DNA from: UBA4802 sp964509195 | GTDB lineage: Bacteria; Spirochaetota; UBA4802; UB4802 | Assembly: GCA_964509195.1 (NCBI GenBank) | Contig: CAZDWJ010000016.1 | Coordinates: 1-64,000 of the forward strand | Direction: 5' to 3' | DNA: 64,000 nt | Translations under genes and position numbers: made by a program | Shown: positions 42,713 through 50,526 of the stretch, piece by piece | How positions within the stretch are numbered: position 1 is the stretch's first letter | How the letters are laid out: each line of letters opens with the position of its first letter | Notes under the pieces: model-generated | The model's input: the letters and a program-made list of their open reading frames with translations, nothing else | Told to the model about the DNA's origin: nothing | Databases searched by the model: none

Positions 42713-43242
42713 ATGCATCGAAATTCGCAAAAACGTTATTATATCCGTGGTGCAATATATTTTACCACCACGGTAACAAAAGATCGATATCCATTTTTCA
42801 AAGAGGAAATTTTTTCACAAGTTTTACAAGAACAAATTCTTGTGGCGCAACAAATGTTGCAATTTCATGTGTACGCGTATGCCATCATGGCCGATCACAT
42901 AAATATATTAATGATGCCAAATGACGAATATAATTATTCAAAAATTATGCAATTTATAAAACGACATTTTACGCGAAACGTAAATTTCGTAATGGGGTAT
43001 TCGCCATACGACGTACGTACGATTTCCGGGGGGCTATACGTGCATACAACGAAAAAATAAAAACATATCGAAACGAATTTATGGCAAAATATCCACACAT
43101 GTGCCCGTATCCACAATTTGCATGGCAAAAATCGTTTCATGACCATATCATACGCAATGAACGCGATTACCACGCGCACATGCGATACATCATGAAACAA
43201 AACAAAAAACATGGTGAAAACGGGATTTTATGGGTAGGATGA
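42713..43242 (+). pseudogene. REP-associated (Y1/IS200-like) transposase, frameshifted
   Basis: From the ATG at 42713 (GGGAGG before it) the frame encodes a RAYT-like start (KRYYIRGAIYFTTTVTKD), then IMADHINILMMPND, where the HUH pair would lie, and IMQFIKRHFTRN. The second His of HxH is replaced by Asn. After the G6 run at 43028-43033 the frame is lost and resumes as AIRAYNEKIKTYRNEFMAKY, then SFHDHIIRNERDYHAHMRYI with the catalytic Tyr region, ending at 43242. One G more or fewer in the homopolymer restores the whole. Two palindromes follow within 70 bases, as expected for REP sequences beside a RAYT gene. Confidence 0.82.
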
Positions 43243-43246
43243 CGCA

Positions 43247-43303
43247 CCACCCCCCCCGATGGTGCATCCCTGGAAGCGCGAGTGGCCACTCGCGCTTCCA
43301 GGG
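43247..43303. repeat. REP-like palindromes beside the transposase
   Basis: GCACCA..TGGTGC around a C-rich loop is followed by a perfect 18-bp-arm palindrome (43268-43303) whose left arm is CCCTGGAAGCGCGAGTGG. Placed immediately after a RAYT-type transposase, they are likely its REP substrate. Confidence 0.7.
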
Positions 43304-43311
43304 GGGGAAAA

Positions 43312-43337
43312 AAAACGGGGTGGTGCCACCCCGTTTT
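43312..43337 (-). terminator. Rho-independent terminator of the beta-barrel gene
   Basis: AAAACGGGGTGG-CA-CCACCCCGTTTT on the minus strand, with a following T tract, 27 bases past the stop at 43364. Confidence 0.85.
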
Positions 43338-43363
43338 ATACATTCATGGGTTATGTTACGAAA

Positions 43364-44383
43364 TTACAGGACAGGAAGCCTGTAGCTTGCACCAAAGCGA
43401 ATCAAAGAGGTGCTGAGGTTGACAGGATAGTAGACGTTGTCTTTGCCAAATGCAATTTTCCCTGCATCTGATTTTAGTCTTACGCTGTCGCTCATGCCGG
43501 CGGCAATGGTGGCATCCCATTCAACAAACACGCTCACATCCTGGACAACCTGCGCCGATACGCCGAGAGTATAGTTAAATCCAAGGCCGCTGACTTCGAA
43601 TTTAACTTTTTCTGTGCCAGCAGGGGCAGCAGATGTCATTGTTGAAACTACTACTGAATGATCAACAGTACTTACAACTGTTAAAGAATACCCTGCAGGT
43701 ACTTTCATCTCGAGTTGCCAGTAACCGCTGTAATAGGTTAAACCGATACCCGCATAGATGTTATATTTGCCATCATTAATTGGAACATTTATACCAATGG
43801 TAATCGGAATTCCCCAGTATCCATATGTCCATGTTTGTGTAACTTTTGCATTATTAAGCGAGGAAAGAGCACTCAAAACTGCAGTATTATTAACAGAATT
43901 CATATAACCTAGCGAAGCGGTGAGTAATGTTGAAGCACCAGGCCCAAATTTGTAGCTTGTTTCCCCGCCGGAAATCTGCATGTCGTACACAAAACCAATC
44001 CGCGCGAAGAACATGTTGAGGAAATCGTATCGCACTCTAAGAGCGGTGTTGAGCCCCTGCATGGCGCCGCCTTCGGATACACTTGCAATGACGTTTTTAC
44101 CGTTAGCGTCTTTGCTTACAAGCAGAAGCTGGTTTTCAGGCATTATAGCTTTTCCTAAAACAGAACCACTTGATTTTTTCACTGAACCAGTACCAGTATT
44201 TGTAATTATACTACTCCAGCCTGCTGCTTCCTCCCCATCTTTCACGATGGTCTTCCCCATGTCGGCTCCGTTAAAGTTCATGGCAAACCCAAGCTCTACA
44301 GATAGCCCGTCTTTTGCCATTGCCATGCTGCCAAATCCTAGCGCAACAGTCATGGCTAGCATACATACTAACAATTTCTTCAT
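43364..44383 (-). CDS. Outer-membrane beta-barrel protein
   Basis: A 339-residue protein with signal peptide MKKLLVCMLAMTVALGFG ending near MAMAKD. The mature chain is a series of amphipathic strands, with LRVRYDFLNMFFARIGFVYD, KFGPGASTLLTASLGYM and WGIPITIGINVPINDGKYNI, and ends LIRFGASYRLPVL. It matches the general outer-membrane barrel pattern, without assignment to a known porin. AAAGGAGGAG before the ATG and a strong terminator suggest a highly expressed single gene. Its upstream region is 1.2 kb of non-coding repeats. Confidence 0.8.
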   Translation of the reverse strand: MKKLLVCMLAMTVALGFGSMAMAKDGLSVELGFAMNFNGADMGKTIVKDGEEAAGWSSIITNTGTGSVKKSSGSVLGKAIMPENQLLLVSKDANGKNVIASVSEGGAMQGLNTALRVRYDFLNMFFARIGFVYDMQISGGETSYKFGPGASTLLTASLGYMNSVNNTAVLSALSSLNNAKVTQTWTYGYWGIPITIGINVPINDGKYNIYAGIGLTYYSGYWQLEMKVPAGYSLTVVSTVDHSVVVSTMTSAAPAGTEKVKFEVSGLGFNYTLGVSAQVVQDVSVFVEWDATIAAGMSDSVRLKSDAGKIAFGKDNVYYPVNLSTSLIRFGASYRLPVL

Positions 44384-45011
44384 ACTGTTACTCCTCCTTT
44401 AAAAAATTTTTTTAAAATTTAAATTTTTTGCCCTCAATAAGGCAACTATATTCCCAGCCCCCTATTCAAGGGCAGTATGGGCAACTCGCTATAGGCTACA
44501 TCAATTGATTGTAAACTTTCACAAGTGTCTAAATCTTTATATTTTTGTGTATATCGTGGCAAACCCATCAATGATTCAAACCCCCATTTTTATTTTTCTA
44601 CATCGTAGTGTTACAACAAATGTTTATGGCATTCCTTTTTTCACTATATACTCTTTCTTACTGTGTTATGTCAACCAATTTTTTTTTAGTTTTGTGTACA
44701 TTTTTAGCCTGCGACTATGTTCCAATCAACTATCGCCAAAAATACATTTCATCATTGTAACCCATTTGTAAACTTTTACCTGTACAATAGTTTTTTGTCA
44801 AGTATTAATTATATACCAACTGGATGTTTTTTATTTTAAGCCACTTTACTGTCACATAGTGCGCAGGTTTGCCTTAGGGTGGTATTACGCATGGGGTACA
44901 CTATCCTCATCGGTGGGCTGTCCTTGTGCTTTGGATTATTTTACTGCCATACTTCATACCTGTAAAATCTTAAAAAAGGGCTGCAACTATTGTTGCAGGT
45001 AGTACTTTTTA

Positions 45012-45120
45012 TAGGCACCTCTCAATACCGCTTTTACCCTTACATTTTGCATCAAAGAAAGCGGTTTTACCTATGTACTGTGCTAAACAAGGCAATATCC
45101 TGATAAATGTTTTTAAAAGT
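45012..45120. repeat. Hairpin element, copy C
   Basis: TAGGCACCTCTCAATACCGC, then AAAGAAAGCGGTTTTACCTA, TACTGTGCTAAACAAGGC and AATATCCTGATAAATG follow the order of element B. The ACCGCTTTTACC/AAAGCGGTTTT stem is kept, while the outer GGGCAC/GTGCCC stem is weaker. A diverged member. Confidence 0.75.
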
Positions 45121-45341
45121 ATCCATATTGTATGATCCCTAAAAAAAAAGGGGGCGATAATTATTTTTAAAAGGTTTTTTCTATATAGTGTAAAAGTACA
45201 TTCTATGCACATCATAACTTTATTTATTCGTCGTGAAAGGCTACAGGTATATTCTTAAATGTGCTTCCACGTATGCTAAAAGCGCAGCGTATCTTAAAAA
45301 AAAGATTACGCCATCAAAATGAAGTGACACATTACACCAAA

Positions 45342-45439
45342 CGCCTGCCTGTACAAGTGTACTACGCGTATGCGTTTATCCGCCAGCCTTCATTCATTAT
45401 CTCGCCTGCCTGTACAATTAGTGTACTACGGGTATGCGC
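45342..45439. repeat. Direct repeat pair, about 35 bp
   Basis: CGCCTGCCTGTACAA..GTGTACTACG.GTATGCG occurs at 45342-45374 and 45403-45439, separated by 28 bases. The copies differ by a short insertion (TTA) and one substitution. No function is assigned. Confidence 0.7.
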
Positions 45440-45486
45440 GAATTGATGTGGCGTATTGTGAATTAAAGAAAGCAACGAGCATTGAG

Positions 45487-45635
45487 GTTCTCGAAGGCGC
45501 TCCCTGAGGCTCTCGAAGGGAGCGCTGCGAGCGAAGCGACGCAGTCTGGGGGAGATTGCTTCGCCCCTTCGTGCCTCGCAATGACTCGCCCCTTCGGGGC
45601 TCGCAATGACTCGCCCCTGCAGGGCTCGCAATGAC
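45487..45635. repeat. GC-rich palindromic repeat cluster, third location
   Basis: Two inverted CTCGAAGG..AGCGC blocks, then GCGAGCGAAGCGACGCAGTC, then three units of CTCGCAATGACTCGCCCCT type. It ends four bases from the stop of the coiled-coil gene at 45640. It belongs to the same family as 30609-30853. Confidence 0.85.
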
Positions 45636-45639
45636 TTCT

Positions 45640-46026
45640 TTATTTCAACACCTGGAATAAACCAGCTATTACCCCTATGATGGTTACTGTTTGTGTAATC
45701 AACAGCCCTATCATCCATTTTAATACACTTACTTTGGATTGCTGTATCTCAACCCGCACTTTTTCTATGTCTCTTTTTACTTCACCGCGCAATTGTTCTA
45801 TCTCGCGAGTAACTTCAGCTCTCAATTGCTCTAACTCTTTTGTAAGCCTTATTTCTAACTCCTTTATCTCTTTTGTAAGTTTCAATTCCTGCACATTAAG
45901 ATCCTGTCGTGTTGCTACCTGATTGTTACTTATAGCTTCCTCAACTTTTTCTATAAACTCAGCTAATACCTTTGCCTTTACTTCATCTTCCTTAAATGCT
46001 TCATATACTCGTATTGCAAAACCCAT
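45640..46026 (-). CDS. Small coiled-coil protein with C-terminal TM segment (DUF1640-like)
   Basis: 128 residues from the ATG at 46026, where GGAGAAA is well placed. An N-terminal segment MGFAIRVYEAFKEDEVKAKV is followed by a long coiled coil with repeated KELEQLRAEVTREIEQLRGE units and one TM helix (MIGLLITQTVTIIGVIAGLF) at the end. The arrangement resembles the DUF1640/CCDC90-like group often found next to mobile repeats. A decayed relative lies at 30294-30480. Function is unknown; membrane-anchored oligomers are likely. Confidence 0.75.
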   Translation of the reverse strand: MGFAIRVYEAFKEDEVKAKVLAEFIEKVEEAISNNQVATRQDLNVQELKLTKEIKELEIRLTKELEQLRAEVTREIEQLRGEVKRDIEKVRVEIQQSKVSVLKWMIGLLITQTVTIIGVIAGLFQVLK

Positions 46027-46311
46027 ACTATTTCTCCGCATATTTTTGTGTGTTACATATAATTATTGTGTATCACTAAATATACTATGCTTACTGTACC
46101 TGTGTCAATTAAAATATTAACGCTTATTGAAAAAGTGCTCCCTTCTAGAAACATCAATAAACGCATTTTGACAGCTTGGCATGGTAAAAAAAGTACTTTG
46201 GGCAACTTCCGCTGCCCAGGTGCCCAAAGAGTGTATCAATAACAGCGATTATATGGCACACAGTGGGTATCCAGATGCTTGCAACTATCACCGTAGTAAT
46301 CCTAAAACTTT

Positions 46312-46465
46312 TTTAAATAAATTCTAAAGCATTCTGAATTAAAAATATTATTGCGGTAGTCACTATCACCTCTTCAAGTGCACTCATTACTTTTTTTGCT
46401 TTTTCTTTGCCTTTAAAGACATCTTCAAAAATGTGGTACACATTAGCCAAAAGATGCATCCTCAT
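46312..46465 (-). CDS. Small ORF, possible membrane peptide
   Basis: A 50-codon minus-strand frame (ATG at 46463-46465, stop at 46313-46315) encodes a Lys/Glu-rich start (FEDVFKGKEKAKKVMSALEE) and a hydrophobic end (VIVTTAIIFLIQNALEFI). The charged-then-hydrophobic layout recalls the C-terminus of the coiled-coil/TM proteins nearby. There is no strong ribosome binding site; it may be a fragment. Confidence 0.35.
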
Positions 46466-46955
46466 TTTTTATCTTTTTCCAATATTAGTATAACACAGCC
46501 ATTATGAAGTGTCAAGACCTATATGCAGGTATACTAATCCTAGATACCATATTTGCCATTATATGATATTCTTTACATTGTATTGCTGTGTATATACATA
46601 AAACGCATATGAATAAACAATTTAAAAATTTTTTGATTTTTAGAAATTTTTTATAAAAATGTCAATAATTATAGGTATTTATGAAAAAAAATGACATAAA
46701 TAATAAAATTATTAAATATTTTATTAATTTTTTTACATTATTACTCATTTTTTTGTAAAAATTATTGACAAATTCTATTTATTATACGTTTTGTTATGTC
46801 AATTATGATTAATTAAAGTGTACTGCTTTTACTATTTAGTTAAAATATATGACTATTGCTCTCCTTAGTGTAATTATATACTAAATTTTTATTATAAAAA
46901 TGACGAATAAATATATATCAGGGTAAGTGTGTTTTTTATGGATAGGAGGAAGCTG
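46466..46955. other. Very AT-rich intergenic region
   Basis: Nearly 500 bases of unusually high AT content, with poly-A/T runs around 46620-46760 and no gene. It may serve as a promoter or low-melting region. The AGGAGG at 46944-46949 belongs to the next gene. Confidence 0.5.
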
Positions 46956-47225
46956 ATGATTCAGGATAACTGCTGGACGTTTCCTAAAGAGATCCCCCTG
47001 GAGGAAGTGCCCGCATACTCAAGCAGGTTTGAAAAAATTGAAAAGCCTCAATGCCTGCAATTTGATTTATCACAAACAGAATGGATTCATTCTTCGTTTA
47101 TTGGGTTTTTGATCTATGCCAAGCATTCGCTATCATCTAAAGGGGGTACGCTTAATATTGTCCCTTCAGCTTCTGTACAGCGCATCCTGCATTTAATGAA
47201 TCTTAATGATTATCTGTTGCATTAG
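46956..47225 (+). CDS. STAS-domain protein
   Basis: An 89-residue protein from the ATG at 46956, chosen because AGGAGG lies six bases upstream. The pattern CLQFDLSQTEWIHSSFIGFL matches the STAS strand-loop-helix with the phosphorylatable Ser position (HSS), followed by KGGTLNIVPSASVQRIL and a final hydrophobic helix. STAS proteins act as anti-anti-sigma factors or as switch modules. No anti-sigma kinase is adjacent, so the partner is unknown. Confidence 0.75.
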   Translation: MIQDNCWTFPKEIPLEEVPAYSSRFEKIEKPQCLQFDLSQTEWIHSSFIGFLIYAKHSLSSKGGTLNIVPSASVQRILHLMNLNDYLLH

Positions 47226-47719
47226 AAAGCGCAATAATTACATAGTGCCTTCTGTAAAATGAGCAATCGTTACTATCGCATCAACCCTGTTATTTTTGCA
47301 ATAAATCCCAGTGCATTTTGATTAAACTATTATTCCTAACAAAATCGCTCCAAAATATAAGCTAAATTTGTTATCCAGTGTTTCAAATTTTATCAGCAAT
47401 TCTGCCTTCACTTTTTCAATTTTTTCGTTTAGTCCCATAAGCGGTAAAAAATATTTTTTTACTTGTTAAACTAAAGCTCTGACCCCTTATTATTCCAACT
47501 AGATGTTATAACCAACTTTCTCTATCCTCCATATAAAATTATTGACAAATATTTTTATTTTGCTAATGTGTTATTAAACAGTAAAATAATTGTTTAATTA
47601 AAATCTTAATTACTTGTTGTTAAAAAGACTTTTTTTTGTGTTTCTGTTACTTTTCATTATTCTAAAATAATTAAAGGCTTTAACAATAGCATACGCTGCA
47701 TATAGGGGGCTTAATAAAT
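47226..47719. other. Intergenic region with one GCTCTGACCCC word
   Basis: About 490 bases. It contains a GCGATAGY-family word near 47273, the small minus-strand ORF at 47322-47438, a GCTCTGACCCC at 47476-47486 and an AT-rich stretch leading to the HTH gene. Confidence 0.5.
47322..47438 (-). CDS. Small coiled-coil/TM peptide ORF
   Basis: A 38-codon frame encodes a short coiled coil (LNEKIEKVKAELLIKFETLD) and a hydrophobic end (FSLYFGAILLGIIV). It looks like the last part of a DUF1640-like coiled-coil/TM protein, so it may be a remnant rather than a real gene. There is no convincing ribosome binding site. Confidence 0.35.
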   Translation of the reverse strand: MGLNEKIEKVKAELLIKFETLDNKFSLYFGAILLGIIV

Positions 47720-48010
47720 ATGATTTTTTCCGAAGAACAGGTTAGCTTTACCAGTGAGCTTTTAAAGTCCATAGCTCATCCCATACGGCTTAAAGTTCTG
47801 TGTTTTTTAATGGATGGGGAAAAAACCGTTGGTGAAATTGAAAAAGAATTTGGCTCTACCATATCAAATATATCCCAGCATCTTACCATATTGCGCAAAA
47901 TGCACATTATTCACCGACGTAAAGAAGCAAATTTTATGTATTATTCAATTAAAGATGAACGTATATTAAAACTTATCTCCACATTAAAAAATCTGTACTG
48001 TGCGCAATAA
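47720..48010 (+). CDS. ArsR-family winged-helix regulator
   Basis: A 96-residue HTH protein: LLKSIAHPIRLKVLCFLMDG, then GEIEKEFGSTISNISQHLTI with the recognition helix, then RRKEANFMYYSIKD as wing. No metal-binding Cys cluster is seen apart from a C-terminal Cys, so the signal is unknown. Its stop overlaps the start of the following outer-membrane gene by 11 bases, an unusual pairing that suggests the regulator controls that gene. An AGGGGG lies about 13 bases ahead of the ATG. Confidence 0.9.
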   Translation: MIFSEEQVSFTSELLKSIAHPIRLKVLCFLMDGEKTVGEIEKEFGSTISNISQHLTILRKMHIIHRRKEANFMYYSIKDERILKLISTLKNLYCAQ

Positions 48011-49595
48011 ATGTGTACTACTATCGCCTCTGTTGGTGCTGCTTCTATTTTCTCATGTTTTTGGCCTTCCTAAAGCTCTGACCATCCAGGGTACTGTTAT
48101 CTACAATCAAGAATATATTATCCGTGCTGCCGATATTGATACAATCCCTGCCGGCAAATTTACTTTTGGAGCTATCGCCAATGCTATTACAAAATTCTAT
48201 CTTGATAATGGGTATACACTTGCACATGTGTATCTGATGCAGGAAACACTTGTAAATATTGTAGTGTATGTGGATGAAGGACGCTTAAACCGTATAGTGT
48301 TTAAAAATCTGAATACACTGGATACATTGCGCATTCAATACGAGTTTACTCTGCCCCATCGCATTTACCATAAGGATACTGTTGATACACAGATACGCAA
48401 ACTGAAGAAGAAATATAAACTAAAAGATGTTATTGTTGACATAAAGCCTTCAAGAGATTACTCCAACGCACTCTTCCAGATTGAAAGGCTAAAAAAGCCC
48501 TTTGCCAATGGTATACTGCCGCTTATATCAGTACTGCCAGCATCTCCAGAACCACAGTATGATTTAATTATTAGCGTTGTGCCATTTCCAGTGGAAGAAA
48601 CAGGTGGGTACAAATATGGCCTTGATACAAGTTTCAGCTTAGGGCTTATCCCGTATGTTTCATACACTCATCCCGGTTTGATTAAGGATGGCGATAGTTT
48701 TAGAATAGGGTTCAAAACTGGTTTCATGTATGGGTTAAACGGCAACTTTACTTCACTTCCCTTCAATACATTTAATCAGGTTAAATCAACGTATAATTTT
48801 AAACCATACGTTGATGATCTTTTTATCCCCAGGTTATCAGGTGAAGTTTACAATTCAAAAGCAGGGCGAAAGGATTTAGGGCTTGACCAGTACAATTACG
48901 TGCGAATAAATACACTGTTAGAACCTGGTTTTACCCCAATTGAACAGTTAAAGGTATATCCTGGCTATGGTGTTGAAAAGGTTTTCATTCTGGAAGCAGT
49001 TGAAAATCCAGATGCCACAGTAACACAGCCTAATATAAAAGAAGATACGCAGGTGTGGCATTTTATAGGCATTAAAGCAAATATTGACCTTATTCCATTT
49101 TCACTGAAGCATACAACAGGGCGTAAAATCACTATTGAGGCATACCGTTATCAAAATGCAACCCATTTTTATAAAGTAATTATCGACACTACTTTTAAAT
49201 TTGAATTTTTAAATTACGACCTGTTTGTATTCCAGGGTGATTATACCTATCTTAATGACCCAGTACCTTTTTATTATGAGGAAGCTGTTTCTACACGAAA
49301 GTTTAAGGGATTCATGGGCAGAGACTACCATACCACTCACATCGCGCGCGCTTCATTTGAATATGAAATTTCAATTCATAGAGATTTTATTTATACTGGC
49401 GTGTACAATGATTTCACCGCATTTAAAGGGAAATACCTTTTAAGTAGTAACCAGACTGGTATTGCATATGGATTAAGCTTTCACTATGTATTTTTTGAGC
49501 AGTTTGAGTTTGCCCTGTGGTGGGGAAAGGATTATCTTATCTCCACAGGGGAATCCGGATATAACTTTAAATTTACATTAGCAAAGAAATGGTAA
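48000..49595 (+). CDS. Outer-membrane protein with POTRA-like N-terminal region (Omp85/ShlB-like)
   Basis: A 531-residue protein starting at GTG 48000 inside the end of the HTH gene. Signal peptide to about residue 23 (LLLFSHVFGLP). Residues about 28-150 contain POTRA-like elements (LDNGYTLAHVYLMQETLVNI, VDEGRLNRIVFKNLNTLDTL, YHKDTVDTQIRKLKKKYKL). The rest is a barrel with many aromatic strand ends and closes FNFKFTLAKKW in similar form. This matches TPS/Omp85-type transporters rather than simple porins. There is no obvious secreted partner in the window. Transcriptional coupling to the ArsR-like gene is strong. Confidence 0.7.
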   Translation: MRNKCVLLSPLLVLLLFSHVFGLPKALTIQGTVIYNQEYIIRAADIDTIPAGKFTFGAIANAITKFYLDNGYTLAHVYLMQETLVNIVVYVDEGRLNRIVFKNLNTLDTLRIQYEFTLPHRIYHKDTVDTQIRKLKKKYKLKDVIVDIKPSRDYSNALFQIERLKKPFANGILPLISVLPASPEPQYDLIISVVPFPVEETGGYKYGLDTSFSLGLIPYVSYTHPGLIKDGDSFRIGFKTGFMYGLNGNFTSLPFNTFNQVKSTYNFKPYVDDLFIPRLSGEVYNSKAGRKDLGLDQYNYVRINTLLEPGFTPIEQLKVYPGYGVEKVFILEAVENPDATVTQPNIKEDTQVWHFIGIKANIDLIPFSLKHTTGRKITIEAYRYQNATHFYKVIIDTTFKFEFLNYDLFVFQGDYTYLNDPVPFYYEEAVSTRKFKGFMGRDYHTTHIARASFEYEISIHRDFIYTGVYNDFTAFKGKYLLSSNQTGIAYGLSFHYVFFEQFEFALWWGKDYLISTGESGYNFKFTLAKKW

Positions 49596-49663
49596 AATTT
49601 GTGTCATGCGTGCTTGTTGCACGCATGTGTATATGGCAACGAAGTGGTGAAAATGGCTTATCA

Positions 49664-49699
49664 ATATGCAGGGGAGCAATGCCTCGCACCCCTGCATAT
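49664..49699. terminator. Intergenic hairpin between convergent genes
   Basis: ATATGCAGGGG and CCCCTGCATAT pair perfectly over 11 bases with a 14-base loop. It lies between the ends of two convergent genes but has no T tract, so a terminator call is only probable. Confidence 0.5.
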
Positions 49700-49713
49700 T
49701 ATACTACCAAACA

Positions 49714-50520
49714 TCAATATACCGCCAGTATCCGTGCTGTATTGAAATACCTAATTTCTTTTCGTAAATAACAGTACGCCTGTATGTAGTTATTCTTTCC
49801 CATGATAAAATAGCGCTGCGGCAGGATGCTACGCTCCAATATATTACCCTGTGCATCTTTATAGGTAATAGTAATGCGATAGCCTAAGGGGATTCTGCTA
49901 TCGGTTGGAATGTGTGTACCGTTAATCCTCATCGAATACGCACTGACCATACCACCGTGGTAGCGTTCCAGGTCACGAATACACCAGTTGTGTGCACCCA
50001 GTGTATCAATAACCTTTTTAAATATTTCCATAGTGCCCTGTGCATCACTTAACGCATGATGGGCATTGATAGATATACCAAAAATTTTACACAGATTACC
50101 AAGGTTATAGCTTGGAAGCTTCTTAAACGTCTTCCGTGCTAAATTCACAGTATCAAATGCTTTTATATCCGGTGTGATTTTATCATGTTGATGAAACGCT
50201 GAATCAATGAATGATAAATCTAAGCGCGGATTATGGATAACACAATACGCATTGCTGGTATACTGCTCAATTGTATCTAATACCTCTGAAATAACCGGTG
50301 CTTCCTGTACCATTTCAGAAGTAATCCCATGTAAACGTGTAACATGCGGTGGAATTGGTTTTAATGGATTAACCAGCGTATAAAATGTATCAATTACCTC
50401 ATCCAAAGTAAACCGTATGATACCAATTGAAACTATTCTGTCAATAATGGGATTTAGTCCGGTGGTTTCACAATCCAGTGCACAAAAAACAGTATCATGT
50501 AGTAATGTGGCAAATTCCAT
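49714..50520 (-). CDS. DnaQ-like 3'-5' exonuclease
   Basis: A 268-residue protein. Exonuclease motifs: ExoI ALDCETTGLNP (Asp16, Glu18), ExoII VIHNPRLDLSFID with the Asp, and ExoIII NAHHALSDAQGT with the conserved His and Asp. LHGITSEMVQEAP is a hallmark of the DNA polymerase III epsilon family. After about residue 180 there is an extra C-terminal domain of about 90 residues (YHGGMVSAYSMRINGTHIPT) not present in minimal DnaQ. It may be a stand-alone repair exonuclease. It follows murB after six bases on the same strand. Confidence 0.85.
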   Translation of the reverse strand: MEFATLLHDTVFCALDCETTGLNPIIDRIVSIGIIRFTLDEVIDTFYTLVNPLKPIPPHVTRLHGITSEMVQEAPVISEVLDTIEQYTSNAYCVIHNPRLDLSFIDSAFHQHDKITPDIKAFDTVNLARKTFKKLPSYNLGNLCKIFGISINAHHALSDAQGTMEIFKKVIDTLGAHNWCIRDLERYHGGMVSAYSMRINGTHIPTDSRIPLGYRITITYKDAQGNILERSILPQRYFIMGKNNYIQAYCYLRKEIRYFNTARILAVY

Positions 50521-50526
50521 AAATTC

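Larger units (their letters stand above)
44384..45639. other. Long non-coding, repeat-rich region
   Basis: More than 1.2 kb without a convincing gene. It holds, in order: an AT-rich segment presumably with the barrel-gene promoter; a GCGATAGY-family word near 44730; hairpin element copy C (45012-45120); a pair of direct repeats (45342-45439); and a GC-rich repeat cluster (45487-45635). Short open frames across it are not conserved in pattern. Confidence 0.6.

Noticed and set aside
44505..44771. Plus-strand ORF in the non-coding region
   Set aside because: Phe/Tyr-rich translation typical of AT-rich DNA, no ribosome binding site and no family resemblance.
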